Shown here piece by piece: positions 36,153-45,241 of a stretch of 64,000 nucleotides of DNA; position 1 is the stretch's first letter, and each line of letters starts with the position of its first letter. A model generated the notes under the pieces. That model was not told the DNA's origin. It was given only the letters and a program-made list of their open reading frames with translations, and did not search any database. Source of the stretch: Stenotrophomonas tumulicola (GTDB lineage: Bacteria; Pseudomonadota; Gammaproteobacteria; Xanthomonadales; Xanthomonadaceae); the NCBI RefSeq assembly GCF_014117215.1, contig NZ_JACGXS010000004.1, forward strand, positions 1 to 64,000. The letters are read 5' to 3'. The position numbers and the translations under genes are program-made.

Positions 36153-36810
36153 TTTCGCCGTCGGCGGCATCGTCCAGGCCTCCTGCCTGTCCCGCGCCTG
36201 TGATGCGGAGCGGGTGGTGTCCTTCGCCCGCAAACAGGGCCAGGCCGAGCGTGAGTGGGCCCGACAGGAGTCGAACGCGCTGCGCGCGGCGGCTGCCGCC
36301 GATGGCTATTGCGATGGCATGCGGCAGGCGCTGGCCTCGCTGTTGCCGCTCTTCACCGCCATCGTCGGGGAACAGGCCGGCTTGCGCCAGACCCTTGCCG
36401 CGCGCATGGAACAGGCGCTGTCCGCCATGGGCAACTTGCCGTCGGTGGCTGTCCCGCAGGTGCAGGCCGCCTGCGCGGAGCGCCTGCAGGGGGGCGAGTC
36501 GGTCGTGCTGCACGTGCCGCGCACCGGGCACGCGTTGCTGCAGGCGCTGCAGGCGCAGGCTGGCCTTCAAGGGCTGGACATCCGACAAGCCGACCGCCAG
36601 CACCTGTTGCTGGAAGTGGGCGACCTGGCCTTCGAGCTGGACGTTTCCAGCGCGCTGGGTGATGGCCTGCAGGCCACATTGACGGAAGAAATGAACCGCC
36701 TGCAACGGACCATCAGCAGGCTGGCCGACACCTACCGCGAGCAATTCCAGCGTGACTTCGACCGTGCCGCACAGGTGGCCGGTCTCCAGCGAACCAAGGA
36801 GAACCCATGA
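36121..36810 (+). CDS. sctL: T3SS ATPase regulator / stator (OrgB/MxiN family)
   Basis: A 229-residue cytoplasmic protein that connects the ATPase SctN with the SctQ pods. It has a long Ala/Arg/Glu-rich helical region (~35-110), typical of SctL/FliH proteins, and an alpha/beta C-terminal domain. The order sctJ-sctK-sctL equals prgK-orgA-orgB. I chose ATG 36121; a GTG at 36109 would leave no room for the GGAG at 36105-36108. It overlaps sctK by 32 bases and the next gene by four. Confidence 0.85.
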   Translation: MLHSYPETLLDFAVGGIVQASCLSRACDAERVVSFARKQGQAEREWARQESNALRAAAAADGYCDGMRQALASLLPLFTAIVGEQAGLRQTLAARMEQALSAMGNLPSVAVPQVQAACAERLQGGESVVLHVPRTGHALLQALQAQAGLQGLDIRQADRQHLLLEVGDLAFELDVSSALGDGLQATLTEEMNRLQRTISRLADTYREQFQRDFDRAAQVAGLQRTKENP

Positions 36811-37049
36811 ACAGCATCACTGGCGCCATGGCCCTGAAGCCAGCCCCCATACCTGAGCGCCCGGATGGGCGGGTCAGCCTGCAGGAGCGGATGCAGTCCG
36901 CCGGATGGGTGCCGGAAACCGGGGACGGCGAGGAGGAGGACGTCGTCCTCACTCCCGCGTCGGCCTGGGCGCAGCAGTTGTTCAAGGAGATGATCTTCTT
37001 CGGTGACGAGGAAACCAATGGCATCCCGCCGCTGACGATGGATCCCTGA
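36807..37049 (+). CDS. Small acidic protein at the OrgC position of the T3SS block
   Basis: An 80-residue protein, the last gene of the secretion block, overlapping sctL by four bases (ATGA). It is Pro-rich at the N terminus, acidic in the middle (GDGEEEDVV) and has a C-terminal segment with QLFKEMIFFGDEE. I do not recognise a family. In SPI-1 the slot after orgB is held by orgC, a larger secreted protein reported to assist needle assembly; the place is the same but homology is not evident. It could be a secreted accessory protein or a small chaperone. Confidence 0.7.
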   Translation: MNSITGAMALKPAPIPERPDGRVSLQERMQSAGWVPETGDGEEEDVVLTPASAWAQQLFKEMIFFGDEETNGIPPLTMDP

Positions 37050-37165
37050 CCGGAAGGTTGGCATGGCCTCCAGCGGTGTATCCGGCGATGGTTTGTGCAT
37101 GTTCGATGGCATGCACGGCGCGCTTCTTCATTCCGCATCAGAACCAGTCCGGCTATGCTGCGCGC

Positions 37166-38950
37166 ATGCTGCCAAAGACTTCCGCCATCGCCCTGCTGGG
37201 CCTGACCCTGCTCGCGAGCTTCGCCGCACATGCGCGTGGCACCATCGAAAAGGTTGATATCAAAGGGCTCGACAAGGACGATGACGCCGAAATCATCGAG
37301 AACATCGAGTCCTCGCTGACCTTGTATGACGCGATCGGGAAGGTCCAGGGCGAGTCGCGCCTGGAGTACCTGCTGTCGCAGGCGGAACGGCAGGCCCGCG
37401 AGGCACTGGAACCATTCGGGTTCTACAACCCCACCATCGACGTGGAGGCCCCACGCGAAGGCGAAACCCTGCGCGTGGTCATCAATGTCGTGAAAGGAGA
37501 GCCGGTTCGTGTCCGCAAGGAGCACGTCGACATCACCGGTCCGGCGATATATGACCGCTACCTGCAGGAAGACCTGAAAGCGTTCAGGCCGGGCACGGGC
37601 CAGCCGTTCGACCACACCACCTACGAAGCCAGCAAGATCAGGGTGACCCGGCGCCTGTCCGAGCGCGGCTACTTCGATGCCGACTACACCCAGCACCAGG
37701 TGCAGGTGACCCGCGCGGAGAATGCCGCCGACATCGACCTCACCTGGGATAGCGGCCGCCGCTACAACATGGGGCCGATCACCTTCAACCAGGACTACTT
37801 CGTCGACAAGCTGTTCGATCCCTTGGTGTATTGGGACGAAGGCAGCTACTACCACGAAGGCAAGTTGGACCGGTTGCGGGAATCGTTGACCAAGCTGGAC
37901 TATTTCAGCGTCATCGACATCCAGCCCCGGCCCGACCAGGCTGACGACAACGGTGACGTGCCGGTCGAGGTGAACCTGACGCGGTCCAAGCGCAGCATCT
38001 ATACCTACGGCTTGAGTTACGGCAGTGAGAGCGGTGCCGGTGTACGCGGTGGCCTGGAGCGGCGCTGGCTCAACAACCGCGGCCACAAGATGAACACGCA
38101 GCTGGACTACGCCCAGAAGCGAAAAAGCCTTATCACCAGTTACCGTATTCCCGCCTTCCGTTGGCTTGATGGCTGGTATACGTTCGCGGCAAGCGCCTAT
38201 GACGAGCAGACCGACTACATCGATCTGCGCAACCTGAAGCTGATCGCCAGCCGCAGTGGCCAGATCAACGAGCACTGGACCGCCATCGCCTCGATCAACG
38301 CCTTGCGCGAGCGCTGGGGCTATGCGTCCGGAAACGAGTTCACCAATGCGGTGTACCAGTATTCCACGCTGGTCTATCCGCAGATCGTCGGCGACTACGT
38401 GAACGTGGATGATCGGCTGTTCCCGCGCAGCGGTGTCAGTGGCAGCGCGACGCTGCGCGGCGGCATCGAGGGCGCCGGCTCGGATACCAGCTTCGTGCAG
38501 GCCAATCTGGCGCTGCGCTGGTATGTGCCCGTCGGCGAAAGCAACCGCCTGATCCTGCGTGGCGAAGGGGGCACGACGTGGACCAGCGACCTGGTGGCGA
38601 TGCCGCCCAGCCTGCGCTATTTCGCTGGTGGTGATCGCAGCATCCGTGGTTATGCCTATCGCGAAGTGGGACCGCGCACGCCGGCGCCGGACAAGTTCGC
38701 GCTTGGCGCGAAGAATCTCGTGGTCGGCTCGGCCGAGTACGAGCATTATTTTGGCGGCGGTCCGTGGGGCGCTGCGGTATTCGTCGACACCGGCAGTGCG
38801 TTCGACAACACCATCGACCTGCATACCGGCGTCGGCTTTGGCGTGCGCTGGAAGTCGCCGGTCGGCCCGGTGCGGATCGACATCGCGCATGGCCTCAATG
38901 ATCCCGACTCGCAGTTCGAGATCTACCTGAACATCGGAGCCGACCTGTGA
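37166..38950 (+). CDS. tamA: Outer membrane translocation/assembly protein TamA (Omp85 family)
   Basis: The outer membrane half of the TAM complex, which helps insert certain outer membrane proteins and with TamB moves phospholipids. The 594-residue protein has a signal peptide (1-23, FAAHA-R), POTRA domains (~25-265; GTIEKVDIKGL at the start) and a C-terminal beta-barrel with the family's GGDRSIRGY motif (~488-496) and the terminal phenylalanine-type strand (FEIYLNIGADL). The start at 37166 gives a clean signal peptide. It overlaps tamB by four bases and is the right neighbour of the secretion block. Confidence 0.93.
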   Translation: MLPKTSAIALLGLTLLASFAAHARGTIEKVDIKGLDKDDDAEIIENIESSLTLYDAIGKVQGESRLEYLLSQAERQAREALEPFGFYNPTIDVEAPREGETLRVVINVVKGEPVRVRKEHVDITGPAIYDRYLQEDLKAFRPGTGQPFDHTTYEASKIRVTRRLSERGYFDADYTQHQVQVTRAENAADIDLTWDSGRRYNMGPITFNQDYFVDKLFDPLVYWDEGSYYHEGKLDRLRESLTKLDYFSVIDIQPRPDQADDNGDVPVEVNLTRSKRSIYTYGLSYGSESGAGVRGGLERRWLNNRGHKMNTQLDYAQKRKSLITSYRIPAFRWLDGWYTFAASAYDEQTDYIDLRNLKLIASRSGQINEHWTAIASINALRERWGYASGNEFTNAVYQYSTLVYPQIVGDYVNVDDRLFPRSGVSGSATLRGGIEGAGSDTSFVQANLALRWYVPVGESNRLILRGEGGTTWTSDLVAMPPSLRYFAGGDRSIRGYAYREVGPRTPAPDKFALGAKNLVVGSAEYEHYFGGGPWGAAVFVDTGSAFDNTIDLHTGVGFGVRWKSPVGPVRIDIAHGLNDPDSQFEIYLNIGADL

Positions 38951-41900
38951 GTACGCCGACGCCGCCGCCGAACAATCCGCCACCGCGCGTGCGCTTCTAT
39001 CGCCGGCGCCGCTTCTGGGCCTGGTCCGGCGCGGGCATGCTGGGCCTGGTGTTGCTGGGCCTGTTGCTGGTGTACTGGCTGCTGCAGACGGTGGCCGGAC
39101 GCGACGTATTGCTGGCCCAGGTGGTGGCCCGGCTGCCGGTGGGTGCCAGCCTGACCTGGAGCGAAGTTGACGGCCCGCTGGCCGGCCCGCTGACCCTGCG
39201 CAACGTCGATTTCCGATACGACGATATTCACTTCACCGCCGAACGCGCCTACCTGGACCCGGACCTGCGTCCGCTGCTGGGACGCAAGCTGCGGCTGGAT
39301 GCGCTGGAGCTGAGCAATGCCAGCCTGAACCTGGCCAAGAGCGATGAACCGTTCGAGTTGCCGTCATGGCCCGACTCGCTGCCACAGATTGAAATGCCGC
39401 TGGCCATCCAGGCCGATACCATCACGGTCGATGGCCTGCGCATCACCAGCGGCGGCGAACCGATGATCGACATCGCACGCATCCGTGGTGGCGTCGAGAT
39501 CGCCAATGGCGAGTTCAAGGCCCATCAACTGGCGGTGAACAGCGACATGGGTAATTTCCATGTCGATGGCCAGTACGTGCCGGCCAATGATTACACGACC
39601 GATGTGACGCTCACCGCGATCCTGCCGGCCCCGCGCGGGCGCACCCCTGCCAGCCTGGGACTGGTGGCTCGTGGCGACCTGGGCCATATGGAAGTGGCGG
39701 TAGCGGGCCGCGCGCCCAAGCCATTGCGCGCCACGCTGGTGTTCGATGGCCGCACTGATCCCACCTGGAATGCCAGCGTGCGCAGCGATGCGCTGGAACT
39801 GGCGCTGCTGGGCCCGGCGCTTGCCGATTCCACGATCGAGCCCCTGACCCTGGACTTCACCGCGCGCGGCAAGGGCGGCAGCGCCGACCTGCAGGGCCAC
39901 CTGCAGACGGGCGAACAGGTGGTGGAACTGGCGCCTTCCAAGGTGAAGCTGGAAGACCAGGTGCTCACGGTTTCCCCGCTGGTGGTCAAGGCCTTCGGCG
40001 GTGAAGCGCGGTTGACCGGCACTGCCGATTTCCGCGAACAGGACAACCAGAAGCTCAATTTCTCCATCTTCGCCCAAGACCTGGCCTGGACGCCGGCCGA
40101 AGACCCGGGCACGGCCGGCAGCGCGCCGGTGCCGGTTACCCTGAAGGAAGCGCGGATGGGCCTGGCCGGTACGCTGCAGGCGTGGGCCGCGATCGGCCGT
40201 GCGGACATCGAGCGCGAAGGCCAGCAGGCCGCGCTGCAGTTCGACGTCCGCGGCAATGAAAACGCCGCGCAGATCCGCCAGCTGCAGGCACGTACGCCGG
40301 GCGGCACGCTGGGCGTCGAAGGGCAGGTTGCCTGGGCGCCGCAGTTGCAATGGGACGCGAAGGCGACATTGGCTGGCTTCGATCCGGGTTACTTCGTGCC
40401 GGGCTGGGATGGCAAGCTGACCGGCAATTTCGCTTCGGCCGGCCGCCAACTGGACGCGCCGGCCAGTGCGCCGGCAGGAAGCAGCGGTCCCCTCGAAGCC
40501 ACCCTGGACCTGCCGTCGCTGAAGGGCACGCTGCGCCAGCGCGTGCTTTCCGCGCAGGGCCGGTTCGCGTTGCAGGGCGAGCAGGGCGAAGGGCAGCTGG
40601 AACTGGCCCTGGGTGCCAGCCGGGTCACGGCCTCTGGCAAGGTCGGCGACCGCCTGGACATCGATGCACGGTTTGAGCCGCTGCAACTGAGTGACCTGTT
40701 GCCGGGAGCCGAAGGCGGCCTGCGCGGACAGGTACAGGTGAAGGGCACGCGCGATGCGCCGGACATCAGCGCCGACCTCAGCGGCAGCACCCTGCACTGG
40801 GATGACTGGAGTGCCGGGTCGATCAGCCTCAAGGGCCGCCTGCCGTGGCGCGGCGACAATGGCACGCTGGCGCTGCAGGGCAGCCAGGTCAATGTCGGCA
40901 TGCTGCTGGAGCGTTTGAACGTGGATGCCCAAGGCAGCATCAGCGACCTGCGGCTGGCGGCACAGACGCATAACGAGATGGGTGCCGTCGACCTGCAGGG
41001 CAGCGTGCGCCAACAGGGGGAGCAGTGGCGCGGCGAGCTGTCAGCCTTGCGCATAGCGCCGGTCAAGGGCGATCCCTGGAGCCTGCGCGCACCGTCTACC
41101 TTCAACATCAATGGCGCCAACTTCAGCCTGACCGACACCTGCCTGGGCGCCGCCACCGGCGGTGGCCTGTGCGCCAGCGCGGACTGGCCACGCGAAGGGG
41201 TGACGCTGCGTGGCGATGCGCTGCCGCTGGCACTGGTGCAGCCGTGGCTGCCGCCAAACTCCGGGCGGCGCATGTACCTGCGCGGAGAGTTGACGCTGGA
41301 TGCGCAGGTCCGTCCTCGCGGCAACGCCTGGGAAGGGCATGCCGAGGTACGTTCGGCGGAGGGCGGCATCCGCCTGGGCGACAACGCGCGCGGAGAGCTG
41401 CTCCGTTACGACCAGTTCTCGGCCAAGCTGGACATGACGCCTGCCCAGATCGATGGATTCCTCGGCATGGGCTTCCAGGGCAACGGATTCGTCAACGCCC
41501 GGGTGCAGACCGGCTGGGATGCCAACGCACCGTTGAACGGCGAGCTGTACCTCAACATGGCGCGGTTGTATTGGCTGGAGCTGTTTTCCCCGGATATCGT
41601 GCGCCCCACCGGCCTGATCGAGGGCCATGTCAGCCTGCGCGGGACACGTGGACAGCCGTCGCTGGGTGGCGAGGCGAGGCTGAGCGATTTCACGGGTGAA
41701 TTCCCCGCGCTTGGCCTCAACTTCGAACAGGGCAAGGGCAGCTTCGTGGCCCAGCCCGATGGCTCGGCGAAGATCGCCGCACAGGCGAATTCGGGGCAGG
41801 GCACGCTGTATGTGGATGGGGGGTTGTCGTGGTTCGGTGACGCGCAGCCGTTGCAGTTGAACATCCACGGTGAAAACGTGCTGCTGGCCAATACCAGCGA

Positions 41901-42783
41901 ACTGCGCGTGGTTGCCAACCCGAACCTGGATTTCACCCTCGCCGGCACGGCGATGCAGCTGCGCGGCAGCGTGCATGTACCGGAAGCGGATATCGACCTG
42001 GAGCGGCTGGATCGCGGCACCTCGGTGTCCGAGGACGTGGTGGTGCTGGACCCGGTGGATCCGGAGGAGGAACCCACCTCGCCACTGGACATGGACCTGA
42101 CCGTCAGCCTGGGCGACAAGGTCAAGATGGCCGGCTTCGGCCTGAAGGGCGCGCTCACGGGCAAGATGCAGATCTGGGCGAAGCCTGGCCGCGAGATGAC
42201 CGCCAATGGCGGGCTGGAAGTGAGTGGCCGCTACAAGGCGTACGGCCAGGACCTGACCATCAGCCGTGGCCAGCTGACCTGGAACTACAATCCGGTATCC
42301 GACCCGCGCATCAACATCCGCGCCGAGCGCAAGATTGGCGATGTCACCGCCGGCATCGACGTGACAGGCCGCGCGCAGCAGCCACGCGCCGATGTATGGT
42401 CGGATCCTTCGATGTCGCAGTCCGAGGCACTGGGCTACCTGGTGCTGGGCCGCAGCCTGACCGGCGCTACCAGCGACCAGACCCAGCAGGTCACGGCGGC
42501 CTCGGCGGCATTGTCGGCTGGCAGTGGCCTGATCGCTTCGCAGTTGGGCGCCAAGCTGGGCCTGGATGATGCCGGGGTCAGCCAATCGCGCGCGCTGGGC
42601 GGTTCGGTGATCGGCGTGGGCAAGTACATTTCGCCCAAGCTGTACGTTGGCTATGGCGTTTCGCTGATCGGCAGCGGCTCGGTGCTGACGCTGAAATACC
42701 TGCTCAGCCGTGGTTTCGACGTGGAAGTGGAATCGAGCACGGTGGAAAACCGCGGCTCGTTGAATTGGCGCCGGGAAAAATAG
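38947..42783 (+). CDS. tamB: Inner membrane-anchored translocation/assembly protein TamB
   Basis: A 1278-residue AsmA-like protein spanning the periplasm as a beta-groove. One N-terminal membrane anchor (~22-45, SGAGMLGLVLLGLLLVYWLL) is followed by a very long beta-rich region and the C-terminal DUF490/TamB domain (~900-1278), with GGLEVSGRYKAYGQDLTISRGQL and the conserved end GFDVEVESSTVENRGSLNWRREK. Usual length for the family. Translationally coupled with tamA. Confidence 0.95.
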   Translation: MSTPTPPPNNPPPRVRFYRRRRFWAWSGAGMLGLVLLGLLLVYWLLQTVAGRDVLLAQVVARLPVGASLTWSEVDGPLAGPLTLRNVDFRYDDIHFTAERAYLDPDLRPLLGRKLRLDALELSNASLNLAKSDEPFELPSWPDSLPQIEMPLAIQADTITVDGLRITSGGEPMIDIARIRGGVEIANGEFKAHQLAVNSDMGNFHVDGQYVPANDYTTDVTLTAILPAPRGRTPASLGLVARGDLGHMEVAVAGRAPKPLRATLVFDGRTDPTWNASVRSDALELALLGPALADSTIEPLTLDFTARGKGGSADLQGHLQTGEQVVELAPSKVKLEDQVLTVSPLVVKAFGGEARLTGTADFREQDNQKLNFSIFAQDLAWTPAEDPGTAGSAPVPVTLKEARMGLAGTLQAWAAIGRADIEREGQQAALQFDVRGNENAAQIRQLQARTPGGTLGVEGQVAWAPQLQWDAKATLAGFDPGYFVPGWDGKLTGNFASAGRQLDAPASAPAGSSGPLEATLDLPSLKGTLRQRVLSAQGRFALQGEQGEGQLELALGASRVTASGKVGDRLDIDARFEPLQLSDLLPGAEGGLRGQVQVKGTRDAPDISADLSGSTLHWDDWSAGSISLKGRLPWRGDNGTLALQGSQVNVGMLLERLNVDAQGSISDLRLAAQTHNEMGAVDLQGSVRQQGEQWRGELSALRIAPVKGDPWSLRAPSTFNINGANFSLTDTCLGAATGGGLCASADWPREGVTLRGDALPLALVQPWLPPNSGRRMYLRGELTLDAQVRPRGNAWEGHAEVRSAEGGIRLGDNARGELLRYDQFSAKLDMTPAQIDGFLGMGFQGNGFVNARVQTGWDANAPLNGELYLNMARLYWLELFSPDIVRPTGLIEGHVSLRGTRGQPSLGGEARLSDFTGEFPALGLNFEQGKGSFVAQPDGSAKIAAQANSGQGTLYVDGGLSWFGDAQPLQLNIHGENVLLANTSELRVVANPNLDFTLAGTAMQLRGSVHVPEADIDLERLDRGTSVSEDVVVLDPVDPEEEPTSPLDMDLTVSLGDKVKMAGFGLKGALTGKMQIWAKPGREMTANGGLEVSGRYKAYGQDLTISRGQLTWNYNPVSDPRINIRAERKIGDVTAGIDVTGRAQQPRADVWSDPSMSQSEALGYLVLGRSLTGATSDQTQQVTAASAALSAGSGLIASQLGAKLGLDDAGVSQSRALGGSVIGVGKYISPKLYVGYGVSLIGSGSVLTLKYLLSRGFDVEVESSTVENRGSLNWRREK

Positions 42784-42790
42784 GGGATCG

Positions 42791-42811
42791 GTAGGCCGGG
42801 CCATGCCCGGC
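42791..42811. repeat. GTAG-type palindromic repeat
   Basis: GTAG followed by the stem GCCGGGC-CAT-GCCCGGC (42795-42811). The same GTAG plus GC-rich palindrome with a CAT loop occurs at several other places in this window. It lies eight bases behind the tamB stop and may help termination or mRNA stability. Confidence 0.75.
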
Positions 42812-42854
42812 GAGCGCGAAGCGCGGCCTCCCCCAGCAGGCGGAACAACCCAAC

Positions 42855-42884
42855 GTAGAGCCACCGGGCCATGCCCGGCTCTAC
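42855..42884. repeat. GTAG-type palindromic repeat
   Basis: GTAGAGCC (42855-42862) and GGCTCTAC (42877-42884) are exact reverse complements with an inner CCGGGC-CAT-GCCCGG stem. Second GTAG element in the tamB-peptidase gap; the two share the inner stem. Confidence 0.8.
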
Positions 42885-42971
42885 CGGTGCGGTCACCCCA
42901 ACCATCGGCCGTTGCCCACCCAGGCTGCAGCGGCTATGGTCCCGGGCTGTCCTGTATCACCGGAACCGCCC

Positions 42972-45119
42972 ATGCCTGTCCGTAAATCCCTTCCCACCGC
43001 GCTGGCCCTTGGCCTGACCCTGGCCGCCGGCGCGCATGCCGATGAAGGCATGTGGATGCCGACCCAGCTGCCGGAGCTGGCCAAGCCGCTCAAGGCGGCT
43101 GGCTTCAAGGGCGATCCCACGGACCTGGCCAACGTCACCGCGCCGCCGCTGAGTGCGGTGGTGCGTGCCGGTGGTGGCACCGCATCGTTCGTGTCCGGCG
43201 ACGGCCTGCTGCTGACCAACCACCACGTGGCGATGGGTGTGATCCAGTACAACACCACGGCCGAGCACAACCTGATCAACGAAGGCTTCATCGCCAACGG
43301 ACGCACCGACGAGCGTCCATCCAATCCGGATTTCCGCGTGCTGGTCACCGTGGGATTCGACAAGGTCACCGACCAGGTGCTGGCGCAGGCCAAGGGCAAG
43401 ACCGGCCGCGCGTACTTCGATGCGGTGGATGCGGCCAGCAAGCAGATCGTCGCGGACTGCGAGCGCGACGGCAGCGTGCGCTGCTCGGTGGCCGACATGT
43501 ACTACGGCACCGATTTCTACCGGATTTCACAGTTGGAACTCAGTGACGTGCGCCTGGTGTATGCGCCGCCGCGTGCGATCGGCAACTACGGCGACGAGAT
43601 CGACAACTTCATGTGGCCGCGTCATACCGGCGATTTCACCCTGCTGCGCGCCTACGTCGGCAAGGACGGCAAGCCGGCCCCCTACAGCACCGACAACGTG
43701 CCGTACCAGCCGCCGGCCCATCTGAACATGTCGATCGACGGACCGAAGGCCGGTGACTACGCCATGCTGGCCGGCTACCCGGGCATCACCTACCGCCACC
43801 GTACGGCGGCGGAGTTCGCCAGCCAGATCGACAGCGTACTGCCGCGACGTGTCGAGCTGTTCCAGCAGATGATCGACACCATCGAAGCGGCGACGGCCAA
43901 CGATGCCCAGGCGCATACCCGCTATGCCTCGCAGCTGCAGTCGCTGAAGAACAACCGCAAGCGCGCCGCCGGTGAACTGGAAGGCCTGCTGCGCAGCGAT
44001 GCCAAGGTCCAGCGTGCCGCCGACGAACAGGCGATGCTGGCCCAGGCCGATGCGAAGTACCAGGCTGATATCGAAGCGCTGCTGGGCAACCTGTCGCAGG
44101 GCGCAGCGGTCGGCGAACGTACCCTGCTGCTGGACCAGTTGGCCGGCCAGAGCCAGCTGCTGCGCTCGGCGCTGCTGCTGGAGCGCCTGCGCATCGAATC
44201 GGCCAAGCCGGATGCGCAGCGCGAAACCGGCTACCAGCAGCGCGACCAGCAGCTGATCGAAGGCGTGCTGAAGCAGGTCCAGCGCCGTTACGCGCCGCAA
44301 GTGGAGAAGGCACTGCTGACCCGGCTGCTGACCCGATACCAGCAGCTGCCGGATGCGCAGCGCGTGCCCGAGTTCGACGCCGCCTTCGGGCGCACCGGCC
44401 AGGCCCTGGCCAACGCGCTGGACACGCTCTACGCCGGCACCCGGCTGGGCGATGAGAGTGAACGCCTGTCCCGTTTCAACGCCGCACGCACTGGAAAGGC
44501 GCTGGCTGCCGACCCGCTGATCGCACTGGCCGGACCGCTGGTTGCCGCCCAGTTGCGCATGGAAGGTGAAAGCAAGGCCCGTGAAGGCGAACAGCTGCGC
44601 CTGCGCCCGGCCTACATGCAGGCACTGTTTGCATGGCGCGCCAAGCAGGGCCGTGCCGTGTACCCGGATGCCAACCGCACCCTGCGCATCAGCTACGGCA
44701 AGGTCGAAGCACTGCATCCGCGTGATGCAGTGAACTTCGACCCGGTGACCACGGTGGCGGGCATCGTCGAGAAGAACACCAATGCCTATCCGTTCGATGC
44801 GCCCAAGCCGCTGCTGGAAGCGATTGCCAAGGGCGACTTCGGCACCACCGCCGACCCCGTGTTGAAGACCCAGACCGTCAACTTCCTGACCAACCTGGAC
44901 ACCACCGGCGGCAACTCGGGCTCGCCAGTGCTCAACGCCAAGGGCGAACTGATCGGCCTGAACTTCGACAGCAACTGGGAGTCCGTCAGTGCCAGCTGGT
45001 GGTTCGACCCGCGCTACAAGCGTGCCGTGCACGTGGACATGCGCTACCTGCGCTGGCTGCTGGCGAAGGTGTATCCGGCGCCGGCGCTGCTGGAGGAAAT
45101 GGGCGTTCCGGCCGAGTAG
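42972..45119 (+). CDS. S46-family dipeptidyl-peptidase (DPP7/DPP11 type)
   Basis: A 715-residue periplasmic exopeptidase that releases dipeptides from peptide N termini. Signal peptide 1-23 (GAHA-D). The chymotrypsin-like catalytic site is visible as TNHH (His85) and GGNSGSP (Ser649). Eighteen residues after the catalytic Ser the protein has Ser667 (in NFDSNWE); in characterised members this site is Gly in DPP7 (hydrophobic P1) and Arg in DPP11 (acidic P1), so substrate preference is open. The helical cap domain fills ~270-560. The start at 42972 gives the signal peptide. Monocistronic. Confidence 0.92.
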   Translation: MPVRKSLPTALALGLTLAAGAHADEGMWMPTQLPELAKPLKAAGFKGDPTDLANVTAPPLSAVVRAGGGTASFVSGDGLLLTNHHVAMGVIQYNTTAEHNLINEGFIANGRTDERPSNPDFRVLVTVGFDKVTDQVLAQAKGKTGRAYFDAVDAASKQIVADCERDGSVRCSVADMYYGTDFYRISQLELSDVRLVYAPPRAIGNYGDEIDNFMWPRHTGDFTLLRAYVGKDGKPAPYSTDNVPYQPPAHLNMSIDGPKAGDYAMLAGYPGITYRHRTAAEFASQIDSVLPRRVELFQQMIDTIEAATANDAQAHTRYASQLQSLKNNRKRAAGELEGLLRSDAKVQRAADEQAMLAQADAKYQADIEALLGNLSQGAAVGERTLLLDQLAGQSQLLRSALLLERLRIESAKPDAQRETGYQQRDQQLIEGVLKQVQRRYAPQVEKALLTRLLTRYQQLPDAQRVPEFDAAFGRTGQALANALDTLYAGTRLGDESERLSRFNAARTGKALAADPLIALAGPLVAAQLRMEGESKAREGEQLRLRPAYMQALFAWRAKQGRAVYPDANRTLRISYGKVEALHPRDAVNFDPVTTVAGIVEKNTNAYPFDAPKPLLEAIAKGDFGTTADPVLKTQTVNFLTNLDTTGGNSGSPVLNAKGELIGLNFDSNWESVSASWWFDPRYKRAVHVDMRYLRWLLAKVYPAPALLEEMGVPAE

Positions 45120-45241
45120 CCTGGGCGCCATGCCGCCCTGGCCGGTGGCGACCGAGGGTGGTCGCCCGCCACGGCGGAAGCGGATCGATGGCGATGGAAC
45201 CCTCTACACTGTCGGCACTCCTGCCCTAGGAAAACGGCCTC

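Noticed and set aside
12353..37049. Flagellar or Hrp2-type interpretation of the export genes
   Set aside because: The block has an InvB-type chaperone, SicA-type chaperone, SipB/C/D-type translocators and tip, needle, IacP, IagB and PrgH-type ring genes, which flagellar and Hrp2 clusters lack.
41041..42864. A 607-residue minus-strand frame opposite tamB
   Set aside because: tamB has a conserved C terminus and coupling to tamA; the antisense frame is His/Gln/Arg-rich and lacks a domain pattern.
43527..45131. A 534-residue minus-strand frame opposite the S46 peptidase
   Set aside because: The plus strand carries catalytic motifs and a signal peptide. The minus frame is a compositional shadow.
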